The notes: generated from the sequence alone by a model not told the origin. Numbered from the stretch's first letter, positions 12,770 to 51,575 are shown. The stretch: DNA of 64,000 nucleotides from Candidula unifasciata (GCA_905116865.2 CAJHNH020000562.1:130001-194000), one strand, 5' to 3'. Translations and numbers: made by a program.

Positions 12770-13655
12770 TTGTCCATTCTGACCGCTTAGATACTGACCG
12801 AAACATTGTGTGTGTTTGTGATACACGGGAATCCCCGTAACGGTTGTGATGATAGTACGTGGGAGAAAGAAAACGCACAATGCCTCTCAACATGATGAGG
12901 ATCATGATGATGATAATAAAAGTGCTTAACAAATCATCTCCTCTTTGTTCTTAAAACCATATTTCAACGATAGCTTTAGATCCTTTGTTGTAGTGATCGT
13001 CTCAAGACCAAACCTTTAAATCTGGTATTGTCTGCTGTCATGTCAAACATATTCAAGATCAGCTTACCCCCAAAAATTGCACTCAAACAATCAAAAACAT
13101 TCACTTACATTCTACTGCTACTGTGCGGCAGCTATTGTATTTACTGTGACCCATGTGGGTAGGGTACTAACTGCCAATAGCGTCGACGTCACGGCACAGC
13201 ATTCATTTTTAATCGCTATTTGAAATTCATTAAACCTGTTTTTTTAATGTAACGTTTTTGCACGTTATAATTATTATTGTTATCGTTATTCTTCTTCTTA
13301 TTATTTTTCTACTTATAACCCAAACAAGGTTCAGCCCCCCCCCCCCCCACCGTTTTAGGGCTCCCTATTCTCCGCCCCCAAGTACTTCTCCTAATCGCCC
13401 CCCACACCCCCAAAAGTAGCAGTGTCCAACAAATATATTTTTTGTGTCGGCGCCCCGCAGTAGAGGCAGCCATCAAACACAGCCTACTTATATTTAGTTG
13501 TGCCGAGTGTTGCTGTAAATCTGATGACGTCACGCCTACCTGTGCACGTCAGATTTTGTTGTCTGCCTGAAGCTTGGAACACACTCGGCTGGTTTCTGCC
13601 ATTTCTCCACAGATGTTTTATTTTTATTGTCACTTTTTAATATTTTAAATTTTAA
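12770..13655. other. Unannotated region
   Basis: No gene recognised. Contains a C12 run near 13336 and an AT-rich stretch from 13200. Confidence 0.3.
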
Positions 13656-14100
13656 AAATAGTTACGAGATAGTTAAGAGATAGTTAAGAGATTGTTCGGA
13701 GATAGTTAAGAGATATTCAAGAGATAGTTAAGAAATATTCAAGAGATAGTCAAGAGATATTCAAGAGATAGTTAAGAGATATTCAAGAGATAGTTAGGAA
13801 ATATTCAAGAGATATATAAGAGATGCTTGAGAAATATTCAAGACATAGTTAAGAAATATTCAAGAGAAAGAAAAGAGATAGTTAAGAGATATTCAAGAGA
13901 TAGTTAAGAGGTAGTTGAGATATTTAAGAGATAGTTAACAGATATTCAAGAGATAGTTAAGAGATATTCACGAGATATTCAAAAGATGGTTAAGAGATAT
14001 TCAAGAGATAGATAAGAGATAGTTAAAAGATCTTTAAGCGATAGTTAAGAGATATTCAAAAGATAGTTAAGAGATATTCAAAAGATAGTTAAGAGATAGA
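13656..14100. repeat. Degenerate 22-bp minisatellite
   Basis: Alternating AGAGATAGTTA and AGAGATATTCA half-units form a roughly 22-bp period, about 20 copies with many shortened units. Confidence 0.85.
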
Positions 14101-14655
14101 AGACGGCGAATAATGAGTACTCTAGATCTGTGTTCTTCAAAATCCCTGCCTGACCGTGTAACAGAGTAGGACAGACAGTGTTTTCTTCCGCGATTGCAAA
14201 TTCTGATAATTATTTCTCTTAAAATTAGAAACATTATCAAGGCTACCATTGTAAAATTAACCCGTCTTGGAAGATGTGCAATCATGCACAGTTGATGGTA
14301 GGGAAAACAAAGATGATCGATGTCAGTCTTGTGTCCAGACATGAAATGAAATCATAGCTAAGTTTTGGATATCACTTGAAACAAAAAGAACATCCATCTG
14401 TCAGTCATAGAGCTATCAGATCGTTGCTCGCTTTCTCGACTTCCTAATTGTGTGAAAAGACCATACCTGTAACAAAAACCAAACAGAGAAATGAAAGAGA
14501 CGTTATTGCAGCGCTTTATCTATCACAAATAATTTTACAGCCTCGTAGATTGTATAACCTCTAAGCAGCGTCAGGAGTGACTTTTCATTTGTTAACATCA
14601 GATTTAAGAATGCACAGCTATCTACATTCCCTTCTGTTTCTTTGTTTGATTAACT
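14101..14655. other. Unannotated spacer
   Basis: No recognisable gene or repeat. Confidence 0.3.
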
Positions 14656-14659
14656 GTCA

Positions 14660-15411
14660 ATTTTAGAGGGTCAGGAAACACTTTCCGCAGTTTTAGAGGG
14701 TCAAGAAACACTTTCCGCAGTTTTAGAGGGTCAGGAAACACTTTCCGCAGTTTTAGAGGGTCAGGAAACACTTTCCGCAGTTTTAGAGGGTCATGAAACA
14801 CTTTCCGCAGTTGTGGAGGGTCACGAAACACTTTCCTCAGTTGTGGAGGGTCACGAAACACTTTCCTCAGTTTTGGAGGGTCACGAAACACTTTCTTCAG
14901 GTCTAGAGGGTCACGAAACACTTTTCTCAGTTTTAGAGGGTCACGAAACACTTTTCTCAGTTTTAGAGGGTCGTAAAACACTTTCCTCAGTTTTAGTGGG
15001 TCACGAAACACTTTTCTCAGTTTTAGAGGGTCGTAAAACACTTTCCTCAGTTTTAGTGGGTCACGAAACACTTTTCTCAGTTTTAGAGGGTCGTAAAACA
15101 CTTTCCTCAGTTTTAGAGGGTCACGAAACACTTTCCTCAGTTTTAGAGGGTCACGAAACACTTTCCGCAGTTTTAGAGGGTCACGAAACACTTTCCGCAG
15201 TTTTAGAGGGTCACGAAACACTTTCCGCAGTTTTAGAGGGTCACGAAACACTTTCCGCAGTTTTAGAGGGTCACGAAACACTTTCCGCAGTTTTAGAGGG
15301 TCACGAAACACTTTCCTAAGTTTTAGAGGGTCACGAAACACTTTTCGCAGTTTTGGAGGGTCACGAAACACTTTCCTAAGTTTTAGAGGGTCACGAAACA
15401 CTTTCCACTGT
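14660..15411. repeat. 30-bp tandem repeat, about 25 copies
   Basis: Exact 30-bp period; the unit contains GAGGGTCACGAAACACTTTC and CTCAGTTTTA. Because 30 is a multiple of three, both strands show long open frames (VFRDPLKLRK and LEGHETLSSV). No start context, splice signal or homology supports translation. Confidence 0.95.
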
Positions 15412-16730
15412 TCTGATCTGTAAAACAGATGTGCGTGGGAAACTCAAAGTTCTAAAACGAGACTGAAGTCTACAAGTACACAAATAACCAGAACTTTCCG
15501 CTGAAGTTGAAACCGCTGAATGGAAAAATAAATATCTCTCCTGACACGCCAATTGTAGACACCTAATGTATTTGTAATGTATCTCCTATGCACTTAATCT
15601 TCCTCGTGCCGATTAAACACTAGCTCTGTTGTCTAGGTGTCAAGTCACAGCTCGTTCCAGCCAAACGTCTCTTCTCTCCGTCACACGTCTTTCAATGACA
15701 GTTGACGAAAGTTGACAGCAATTCCGGGTTTATTATCAATACAACACAAGCGACAAGAATCAACAGTAGAACTAATTACTTACGTCATTCGGGCATTCTC
15801 GCCTTACTCACGCTTTAAGTCTCCAGCCACGCTTTAGACAATGGACACGACTGGCATAACCAACAGGCCGTAAAACACAACTGCTTTCCTAAACAGTGAT
15901 TTAACACAGCTCCGCTCCTTGTCGCTCTGGACGAACGTTCACTAGATTCTCATCCAGATCCACGTTCAAACCTATCACTCTAGATTCAGTTCCACTTCCT
16001 GTCACTCTTGGGTCCGGTCACAAAATGACCACCTCATCCTCAATCACCCATATCTCGCATCCACACATTCCCACACGTGAATTGCTGAATTTTGTCTTTT
16101 CACCACCTCTCCGTGAAACCCACGCTACTAGGGACTTTCCCAGTTCTGTCATTCAGCCATTTCCCCGTGACCCAGGATTCTCATACCCCAACTCTATCGC
16201 TAAGTCATATCCTGACGTTATACCCATTTATAGCATCATTACAGTATTTGCAATAATGTGACATTATGCCACTCACGTGGGTTTTTACGCGTGATAAATG
16301 AAAATACAGGAGGACAGACACACGTAGGATGACCATAATATCTTCAGTTGAAAAGAAGACATCACAAATAAGTCAGTTTAACCCATTAGCTTTCTTCTAG
16401 GTCACCGAGATAAAAAGTTTAATTATCCCCTCAGAAATAGTATAATAACCGGAACGATTGACACCAAGAAATAAACGAAACAATATGCTCATTAACTGTT
16501 TACAATTCTCATCGGCACATGTCAGGCATTACAAGTGTCTGAAATTAGAAAGTATCACAGATATTACTATAAGATATAACTAAGATATAACTATAAGTGT
16601 ATGGTGTATTCTTAAGCTAATTCCTAGATTGTTGTAAACACTGTAGAGTGACAAGGCGACGGCCGGGACACACCTAGAGAAACAGGACTGTCCTGGTGAA
16701 AACATGACGTAAAGTCACCCTAGATATGAG
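15412..16730. other. Unannotated region
   Basis: About 1.3 kb. Only short open frames and no family motif. Confidence 0.3.
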
Positions 16731-16734
16731 ACTA

Positions 16735-17140
16735 ACAAATATCTTTCGCCATCATCATGTTGGGCTCCTGGTCCCAATTTGGTGGGATAAAAGACATCTC
16801 CCTAACATTGGCGTCTTTACAGACGATAGTGTTCTACTGCGATATGAGGAGTCATGAGACTCACAGCCCATGGCGATGGCGAGTGTGACTAGCAAGACCC
16901 GCCCGTGTCAAGAAAAGTCTTCCACAATGATAGCATGGGATTTCAGGACCATTATTAACAACATTTGTGTGTAATCCGTTTCTTTTCAGACGCTCAACTC
17001 TCATCCTTTCTGCAATAATTTCTTCCTTCAGTCTCATTCCCTTCCTGATATGCCCTTTCCACACAACACGGTCCATGGCATTTGGTTCCCAGTTGTCCAC
17101 CTTAATACCTGTATCATTCATGTCACATGGGGTGAGGGGG
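16735..17140 (-). pseudogene. LINE family F C-terminus with C2H2-like finger
   Basis: The minus strand reads VVWKGHIRKGMRLKEEIIAE, then CYHCGRLFLTRAGLASHTRH, a C-x2-C...H-x3-H finger at the end of a retrotransposon ORF, then stops. The same ending, with the second Cys lost, is at 55840-56110 on the plus strand. Confidence 0.6.
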
Positions 17141-17356
17141 GAGAGGTAGTAGTCGAAGAAGAGGAGGACAAAGAAGAATCTCGAATGACAGCATCAAGAA
17201 ATGGACAGGACTAAGTTTTCATAAACTTATTCATCAAGTAGAAGACAGAGAAAGATGGCGGATGTGATGTGCTAGAGCGTCCATGGATACACGCCCACGA
17301 CCCTAACGGGTCAAGGGTTACGTTATATTCGGTCCCAACCCTAGTCGTGTTATAGT

Positions 17357-17650
17357 TCATCTTGAATGTTCCCGCTTCTTCATTTCATTTGTTTCCCATT
17401 TCAGTCTCTGTTCAGTGATTCTCTGCCCGCTTGTCTTATTGATATTGCTAGTTTTCTCATAAAAGTGTTTGTCGTAACATTTTTTTATTGCTTTTTCGTC
17501 TTTCTCGAATTCATTCCATTTAATGTTCAGAAATTTATTTAGGCATTTGTTTTTGAATACTCTTAACATTTCTGTCTTATTTTTAGTTGTTCTCCAATTT
17601 GTATGCATGGCAATGTTGAATGTACAAAATAAAACCCTCATCTGCACAGT
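17357..17650 (-). pseudogene. Possible LINE C-terminal remnant
   Basis: The minus strand reads MLRVFKNKCLNKFLNIKWNE, similar to the 'KCLRKILNIxW' segment after the RT domain of LINE ORF2 proteins. The rest is unrecognised. Confidence 0.4.
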
Positions 17651-17839
17651 CCGTGGCGACAGCACTAGCCATACGGCGCTAAATCCTCAGCCTCAAATAC
17701 AACCTGCCACCTCCCCCCCCCCCACCCCCGCCTACACCGCAAAAGTGGTATAAAAAATGACATTAACTGGCAGATTGTAGAATGTAAAATAACATTAAAA
17801 TTGAAAACACGTAAAAAAAAAAAGTGTTTATAAAAAATA

Positions 17840-18480
17840 TCAATCAATCAGTTAGGTGCCGTCTCCACAATGAAGGTTAGCTGCAATGGATCTCCAACAA
17901 GCCCTGTCTCTTGCCCTTTATGTACACTCACTCATACTGCTGTTTGTCCATCTCTAGATGTTATCCTCCCACTTGTAACGCTGTCTGCCTTTTGCTCGAC
18001 TACCTTGAACCTTTCCCTCTAGGATGATCTTTACAATACTGTTATGTCTTTTAATGTGACCAAAATATTTCACTCATCTCTTTTTTATTTCACCTAGCAA
18101 ATCCCTTTTCATTCCCAATTTCCTCAATACCTCTGTATTTGATAGCTTTTGTTTCCATGAAATACGACCTAATATTCTGTATATCCACATCTCCAAAGAA
18201 CTGATACGATTTTCCAGTTGTTGGTTCATTGTGGATGTCTCTGTGCCATACAGTAAGGTTGAGAATATACATAACATTTGACAATTCTCATTTTTAATGT
18301 ATTGCTTATGTCTCTTGATGTCAGTAACTTTTGCATGTTGTTGAAAATGTTTTTGGCCATCCCTATTCTTTTCTTGACTTCTGTTTCACTTCTGCCGTCA
18401 CATGTTATTACTTGTCCAAGATATAAGCAATTTTTAACGTGTTCCAATTTCACCCCTTCACTGTGATATTCATTGTTAGC
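17840..18480 (-). pseudogene. LINE RT C-terminal fragment (family A-like)
   Basis: Over two frames the minus strand reads LEHVKNCLYLGQVITCDGRS, RIGMAKNIFNNMQKLL, then STLLYGTETSTMNQQ and LEMWIYRILGRISWKQK, then SRAKGRQRYKWEDNI. Frameshifted remnant ending about 330 bp upstream of chitinase exon 1. Confidence 0.65.
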
Positions 18481-18806
18481 TGATTATTTTCTTTGGTTTC
18501 ATAATTTGTTAAAACTATTTTTTAAAAGAGTAATTCTAATAAATTATTAATTAATGAGAAACTCATCGACATATTCTTACATGTGTGTGCTTTTGAGCAT
18601 ATTGTGTATATTTAAATGACATTATGTCTAATTTTTGTATGCGTGTCTTTTTTGTCCTTCTATTTGTGTTTCTGTCTTTCCATCTGTATGTTTACTTGTC
18701 TGCGAGTTTGTAAACAAAATACATATGATAACCGTGTATTATATGACCCTTTACATTCCCTCTTGGTGTCTTTGATGTCAACAGGAGTACACAAGAAATC
18801 ATCATC

Positions 18807-44641
<25,835 letters not shown>

Positions 44642-44681
44642 AATGCAGTGGTGGCTGGTAGCTCTACAGGGCTGTTGTTTC

Positions 44682-44687
44682 ATTAAA
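44682..44687 (+). terminator. Candidate polyadenylation signal ATTAAA
   Basis: ATTAAA lies 41 bases after the unit 1 stop, followed by a T/GT-rich stretch (about 44690-44712) that could serve as the downstream element. It supports use of exon 9 as a terminal exon with a short 3' UTR. Confidence 0.4.
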
Positions 44688-44689
44688 TA

Positions 44690-45290
44690 ATTGGTCATTG
44701 TTTCAATATTGTATAACACTAAAACATGAATGATAATGTTTACATAAACATGATAAAATGCACACACACACACATAAAGACATACACACAAACACACACA
44801 CATACACACACAGATCTGTAATTGCTAAAAACCTCAACTGTTACCGTTAAAACTAAATCCTTTGAATAAGAACGAAACCTATTCTTCTTATTTTTACTTA
44901 GCACAAAATTAAATAAAACTGGTTCGGTCCCCGTCCTTCTAGTGTTTGTGCAGATTCATGTCTCACACATAGGCATAAGCTCACAACAGCCAAACGCAGT
45001 TTCAATGGAACTGTGAAACGTACAGTTTCATACACGTCTTTTGTTATTGTGTCACGATCTAGGGTATGGCAATTGACATTAAGCTCCAGAACTATATGAT
45101 CTACTATCACAAAGACAGAATAACAGATAACATGACTCGTCAGCTTGCATGTTTTCGACAATATCAAGGGAAAATAGGAGGTACCGAGTTCCACAGTGCC
45201 TATTCACGAGCTTGTATTGTTGAAATAGTCTTTTTATCTCTTGTATTCGTTTTAGTTTTATAATTCATTTATTGTATATTATTATCTCTT
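44690..45290. other. Inter-unit sequence without a recognised gene
   Basis: Includes an ACACAC-rich stretch (44760-44815). Otherwise nothing recognised. Confidence 0.3.
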
Positions 45291-45482
45291 TTATACTGAT
45301 GATAATGAAGATGATAATAACTTGATCAACATTATCATCATCGTGGTCGCTTATTAATCACCATCATAATTAGCATCATCATCATCATCATCGCCATCAT
45401 CATCAGTGGTTGCCAAGAGACTAAGCGTTCATGTCTCTCCACAAGTCAAAGTCCATGTTGAGCTGCATCAGTTCAATGCATA

Positions 45483-46000
45483 ACATTTGTTCAGGCCTTC
45501 TTCTTCTTTTTCTTCTTCTTCTTCTTCTTCTTCTTCTTCTTCTTCTTCTTCTTCTTCTTCTTCTTCTTCTTCTTCTTCTTCTTCTTCTTCTTCTTCTTCT
45601 TCTTCTTCTTCTTCTTCTTCTCTTCCACCTTGTACCTCATCGAAGTGTCGGGGGGAGATGTAATGTTCGTTGATGAGCTCTGTCAAGAGCACTATTAAGA
45701 CTGCTGTTCATTTCTGCAAGGCTGTTTCTTAATGCCATCACTCTATATTTCCGAGGTCTTCCACTAGCTCTATACACGTTGTAACGATTTAGTGTATCTC
45801 GCTATGGCAGATAGTACCAGGGCATTCTTGTTAGGTGTCCAAACCACTTCATTTGTTGTTCTTTGATGACCTGTAAGACTGGCTTTATTCCTAGCATTCG
45901 TCTGATTTCATGATTTCGTATTCTGTCTTTCCTTGAAACTCCTGCAGCTCTTCTAAGGCATTTAATCTCTGTTGTCACAATTTTACGTACAGCCTGTATA
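45483..46000 (-). mobile_element. LINE family B 3' end with expanded (GAA)n tail
   Basis: Inverse of 4778-5166: CCACCTTGTACCTCATCGAA, GAACTCCTGCAGCTCTTC and CAAACCACTTCATTTGTTGT are shared, coding for the QQMKWFG and RAAGVSR segments on the minus strand. The tail is a TTC run of about 125 bp (45497-45620). Confidence 0.75.
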
Positions 46001-46139
46001 GTCTAGAAGTTCTCTTGTCAACCGTCGTTTTTGGTCCTCACCATCTAAGCCAGTCCGCCACTGTCCTTTACCAGCAGCACAACTTGTCATCTTCGGCTTT
46101 TCTTTCTGAGCCAGAATACGTCATTGCCAACTGCAACCT

Positions 46140-46410
46140 TCTGGTTGTATCCGATGTGGTGTAGAGTCTAGATGCTCGCCTACTGACCTGAAGGTTTAGA
46201 GTTCAAATTGACATCGAGGTACAGGGTAATGTCCTGGGCAATAAAGGCGGCTAGCGTGTTAATAACTACATCACCAATAAGTGCCGACTGGTGTATACAC
46301 ATACAGGTCTAGCCCCATATACCCAGAGCAGCCCGGACGTGACAAAAGTCCATAGCTTCTCTTTCGTCCTCTAGTTGCCACCCAGATAAAAATGAGCACC
46401 GAGCATTGAT
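46140..46410 (+). mobile_element. SINE with shared core
   Basis: GTGGTGTAGAGTCTAGATGC (A-box-like), GTTTAGAGTTCAAATTG (B-box-like), then GAGGTACAGGGTAATGTCCT, GGGCAATAAAGGCGGC and GTGCCGACTGGTG, as in the copies near 26500 and 59400. Confidence 0.6.
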
Positions 46411-46419
46411 TGAGCTGTA

Positions 46420-47305
46420 CATGTTAGAAATGTGTAGGATTTGTGTGGAAAGGAAAAGCGGTGAGAATAGAATTAGCCACCAAATTAAATTACCTTCTCT
46501 GAAGCCTCTCCTCAGAATCGGATACAGGGATTTGCTTGAACAACACTAGAATTAATTAATGTTTCATTATGAATGTTAATGATTGACTGACCTGGGTGTT
46601 TATTGTCTGGCTTGTGGTCCTTGGATAGTTGGTCGGCTGCTTTGTTTTATTGCTGGTATTTAAAAATGATTCTTTTATTGATTATTCGTTATTTTAAGTT
46701 ATCTGAATGATTGTTTCTTGGTCTGTTTGTATGAATGATTTGTTTATTTGTTTGTTGGTTCGCTGATTCTTTGTGAATCTTTTGTGTCATTGTTAATTTA
46801 GGCCGGTGTCGTCGACCATAGACAGTTGAAGAGAGAAATAAAAGTATTAAAAAAAAAAAAAACACCTCCCATTGTTTAGCCAGTTTGTTGAGAAACAGTT
46901 TGTTTTTCCTCTCAGGTGAATTACCTACCGTGACGGAATTCTTGTTTTGATGTTTGATTTACTCAAAGCTGCTTGTGTCAGATACAATATCTAACCTATC
47001 TTGATAACTGCCGTGATATTTTATTTGCTCAAGCTGATTTGATAACAGATAGAATAACTAACATTTGTTTCCACTGTTTCGAATTTTGATGTAATCAAAT
47101 TGGCTTGATGACAAACAGAAAAACTAACATTTCTTGATGATCATTTTGATTGTTGGTGTGATCAAGTTGGCAAGAATAACTAACGCTCTTGTTTGAACCT
47201 ACAAGTCCGCTTAAATAACCCATTAAATATTATAACCATGTATCCTGACAGCCTATTGTGACTTGTTTAATGTTTGTTACTGTTACTGTATGGGAATAAC
47301 ATAAT
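46420..47305. other. Unannotated inter-unit sequence
   Basis: AT-rich, with an A13 run at about 46851-46863. No gene, and no signal-peptide exon for unit 2, was recognised. Confidence 0.3.
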
Positions 47306-47312
47306 TTGTCAA

Positions 47313-47470
47313 GGAAAAGATAAAATGGCTCGGCCATCTTGTTAGAACTCAACGACAAATATCAACACAAGCACTTTCCCTGAAAAGATCTGATGTGATC
47401 GCAAGAGGTGGCCCAATGAGGAAATGGATTGAAGACATTAAAAACACTAGACATCGACAGATAATGTCGA
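47313..47470 (+). pseudogene. LINE C-terminal remnant (family G)
   Basis: The plus strand reads EKIKWLGHLVRTQRQI, then RGGPMRKWIEDIKNTR, the 'KWLGHxxR...RGxPxxxWxxD' tail of LINE ORF2. Confidence 0.55.
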
Positions 47471-47894
47471 GTTCTAGCTATCGAGCAATGGTTCGATCGC
47501 AGACTACCCCTCCCCACCCCCACCCCCACACACGCCTTTTCCCCTTGGGTGAGTTTAGTTGATTCAATAACGGACATTATGGCACATTGGGACACCCCCA
47601 TAAGCCCCATCCTCAGCAGCCATGGCAGCCTTCCAGTACCAATGGCACCAGTAGCAGTCTGGATATGTGTCTGTCTTGCCTTTCTTCTGAGTGTCTGGCA
47701 TCGACCTTATGCTCTAGAAACTTCTCGCTGCATCACGCTCACCACACTGTGATGATGCATTGCCTCCTCCGAACTGAACACATGCTTCCACGCGGCCCTA
47801 ACCATGTCTACCTTATAAGGCAGGAATATTTCCGCAAGATGTGCCGACTCAGTCAGTCCGTCACTCTGCTCCCTCACTGCCATTGTCAACACAA

Positions 47895-49445
47895 GTTAAA
47901 GACTTCTCTCTCAGGGATAAAGCTACCAGATGACTACTTTCTCAAGGATAAAGCTATCAGATGTCTACTTTCTCATCGATAAAGCTATCAGATGTCTACT
48001 TTCTCAAGGATAAAGCTATCAGATGTCTACTTTCTCAAGGATAAAGCTATCAGATGTCTACTTTCTCTAGGATAAAGCTTTCAGATGACTACTTTCTCAA
48101 GGATAAAGCTATCAGATGTCTACTTTCTCAAGGATAAAGCTATCAGATGTCTACTTTCTCAAGAATGAAGCTATCAGATGTCTACTTTCTCAAGGATAAA
48201 GCTATCAGATGACTACTTTCTCAAGGATGAAGCTATCATATAACTACTTTCTCAAGGATGAAGCTATCGGATGTCTACTTTCTCAAGGATGAAGCTATCA
48301 GATGTCTACTTTCTCAAGGATAAAGCTATCAGATGTCTACTTTCTCAAGGATAAAGCTATCAGATGACTACTTTCTCAAGGATAAAGCTATCAGATGTCT
48401 ACTTTCTCAAGGATAAAGCTATCAGATGTCTACTTTCTCAAGGATGAAGCTATCAGATGTCTACTTTCTCAAGGATAAAGCTATCAGATGACTACTTTCT
48501 CAAGGATAAAGCTATCAGATGTCTACTTTCTCAAGGATAAAGATTTCAGATGTCTACTTTCTCAAGGATGAAGCTATCAGATGTCTACTTTCTCAAGGAT
48601 AAAGCTATCAGATGACTACTTTCTCAAGGATGAAGCTATCATATAACTACTTTCTCAAGGATGAAGCTATCGGATGTCTACTTTCTCAAGGATGAAGCTA
48701 TCAGATGTCTACTTTCTCAAGGATAAAGCTATCAGATGTCTACTTTCTCAAGGATAAAGCTATCAGATGACGACTTTCTCAAGGATAAAGCTATCAGATG
48801 TCTGCTTTCTCAAGGATAAAGCTATCAGATGTCTACTTTCTCAAGGATGAAGCTATCAGATGTCTACTTTCTCAAGGATAAAGCTATCAGATGACTACTT
48901 TCTCAAGGATGAAGCTATCATATAACTACTTTCTCAAGGATGAAGCTATCCGATAACTACTCTCTCAAGGATGAAGCTGTTAGGTGACTACTTTCTCAAG
49001 GATGAAGCTATCAGATGACTACTCTCTCAGGGATGAAGCTATCAGATGATTACTCTCTTAAGGATGAAGCTATCAGATGACTATTCCCTCAGGGTTGTAG
49101 CTAGTAGATGACTACTCTCTTAAGGATGAAGCTATCAGATGACTACTCTTTCATGGATGAAGCTTTTAGATGACTACTCTCTAAAGAATGAAGCTAGTAG
49201 TTGCCTACTCTCTCAAGGAGGAAGCTATCAGATGACTACTCTCTCAAGGATGAAGCTATTAGATGACTGCTCTCTCAAGGATGAAGCTAGTAGATTATTC
49301 TCTCAAAGATGAAGCTATCAGATGACTACTGTCTCATGGATGAAGCTGTTAGATGACTACTCTCTCAAGGATGAAGCTGTTAGATGACTACTCTCTCAAG
49401 GATGAAGCTGTTAGATGACTACTCTCTCAAGGATGAAGCTATCAG
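47895..49445. repeat. 31-bp tandem repeat, about 50 copies, with higher-order pattern
   Basis: The unit contains AAGGATAAAGCTATCAGATG and TCTACTTTCTC. A marker variant (ATATAACTAC) recurs at about 48238, 48641 and 48920, spacings of 13 and 9 units. The right part (49000-49445) is a diverged form with ACTACTCTCTC. Confidence 0.96.
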
Positions 49446-49449
49446 ATGA

Positions 49450-49960
49450 GCAAGAAAGTAAACCATACATTAAAATGTAATCACACACACACTCACACAC
49501 ATACACACACACAAGTATGCAAAGATGTTTAACACAAAATGAAACAGTACACAAAATGATGAAAAGATAGTTGGTAGTCACCAAGTTTAATGTTGAATTA
49601 AGAATCGAAATCGCAACACCTGGGACACCCCCATTAACGCTCCATCCCCCAGCTTCAGCTGCAAACGAAGAGTTGCAATTCTGATTTTACCAGTAATTGT
49701 CTGATTGTCTCGCCCTTCCCCTCAGTGTCTGGCAGATCCTTGCAGCGCCATCTCCTTGGACTGTAATGATCTATCCGTGCCTCCGCACTGCTCGCTCGCT
49801 CCCAGAGAAATTGTCATGCATCATTTGTTGAACTCCTGATTCTGCAGCGCCAGCTGGCCAGTCTCTGTATATACGACCTAAATTGATTAGAACCGTACAC
49901 AAGTCTAAATCTTGCACAGACACCTTGACCTACTAGTTGCTAGAAATTGAAGTAACAGAA
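49450..49960. other. Unannotated inter-unit sequence
   Basis: Short ACACAC stretch near 49483-49513. No gene recognised. Confidence 0.3.
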
Positions 49961-50499
49961 AACGGACATTGCATTTATCAATAAATGAATAAGTAGGCAT
50001 ATGGTACACTATTAACAGATTAAAAGATACTCTATGTGTAACAAGACATATGTAACACAATGAAATCATACACTTCTGTATGACAAGATGTAGGGTAGAC
50101 AGTTAAATAGTACACTAATTATGAGAATCAATTAGAAGATGTGCGATGGACAATTAATTCATGCACTACAATATGCGAAGACGAATCGTACGCAATGAAA
50201 TAATACATTAAACTATGAGAAGACGTACAACAGACACTTCAGATACCTAGATTGTACATTAGAGCATGAGATGACCTATAATAAACAATGAAATTATACA
50301 CTAAAGTTGGAAAAGACAATGGTAAACAATGATATCATTTAGTAAATGATAGGAGGACTTATGGTAAACAAGGAAATCATACACCAAAGTATGAAAAGAC
50401 GTATGAAAAACAATGATATCATACTCTAAAATATGAGAAGATGTATGTTAAGTTATGATGTCATACACTAACGTTAGATCTATGGTAAATTGTTGTTGG

Positions 50500-51140
50500 G
50501 GCGAGGCTTGCTGGTGGATGTAATGTCCTAAATCCTTTCTCCAGCTAATAGTGAGAGTACTGCTGGGGTGACCGTTTATCAACCCTCACATATTGCTTCA
50601 GGTCCAGATGGACACTAGGCACTGCCACTCTTTTGTGCCGGGGCAAAAATATTTTCCTTCTGCCAGACTGTGGCCTTTGCTTTTTTTGCTCCATTTGTAG
50701 ACTGAAGTATATAGTTTCGTTGCCCAGCCTCTGATTGAGTGCATAGCGTGACACTGTGAGCTGCGGATGTTATTTGGAATGTTTTTCGACTGAACAACGT
50801 GGTGGTGTGATTTGTAGATTCAGAAAATGGCGCAATGCCGGTTGTCGCAACATTGTTGGGACCATTATTTGATTAAAATTGATCGCGTGTGCAACTGCTG
50901 ATCTTTTAATGACTTCTGCTACCATCAATGATGAACTGCATTTCTAACGTTAGACTGTTTCTGTTAGCACTTCGGATGGCTACCATATGCTTTTAATGCG
51001 AGTGTATGCTAGATTTGCTGAGAGAGCAGTTTTTCAGTCTTCCCACAAGGGACTGTGATAAACATTCTATGTGTTTTCGTTGGCACAGGAGCGGAGCAAG
51101 GATGGGGTGACCCGTTTGCTATGAAGCTGAAATTAAAATT
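50500..51140. other. Unrecognised block inside the old array
   Basis: The minus strand has an open stretch 50754-50545 (NQRLGNETIYFSLQMEQKKQ...) with no family recognised. Likely part of a mobile element, because it interrupts the tandem array. Confidence 0.3.
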
Positions 51141-51329
51141 ACCAAATTATCTGTGGTAAATAATGATATCATACGTAAAAAAAAAAAAAAAAAAAAGTTA
51201 AACAATGAAATCGGACACTAAATTGCGAGAAGACCTATGGTAAACAATAAAGTCAAACACTAAATTATGAGATATGGTGGACAATAATCATACGCTAGAG
51301 TCTAAGGAGATTCATTTTCTTCTATTTCG

Positions 51330-51575
51330 TCTGCATTCTGAGCCATTGAGGTTTACCTTATCAGGCGCTTCCATTCATCTCTGTTATAGTCCTCTCTGTG
51401 CAGTTGGTGACACTTAGTATTTGTAGGTCTGCCTGGATATTATCTAACCATCGTCTTCTTAGTCTGCCTCATCGTCTACGATCATTTAACCCCCTTGTGT
51501 ACACAGCCTTGACCTCTTTTGTATCTGATTTTATCAGAATATGCCCCAGCCACTTCCGTCTATAGGTCTTCGTAA
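51330..51575 (-). pseudogene. LINE C-terminal remnant
   Basis: The minus strand reads RRKWLGHILIKSDTKEVKAV, then GRLRRRWLDNIQADLQ, with one stop between. Typical LINE ORF2 tail. Confidence 0.6.

Noticed and set aside
14622..15401. Long open frames on both strands across the 30-bp array
   Set aside because: The period is a multiple of three, so any stop-free unit is open throughout. There is no splice context, homology or start signal.
47487..47547. ATG to TTGG|GTGAGT as a first exon for unit 2
   Set aside because: It has the right phase, but the peptide is rich in Pro and His with no hydrophobic core.
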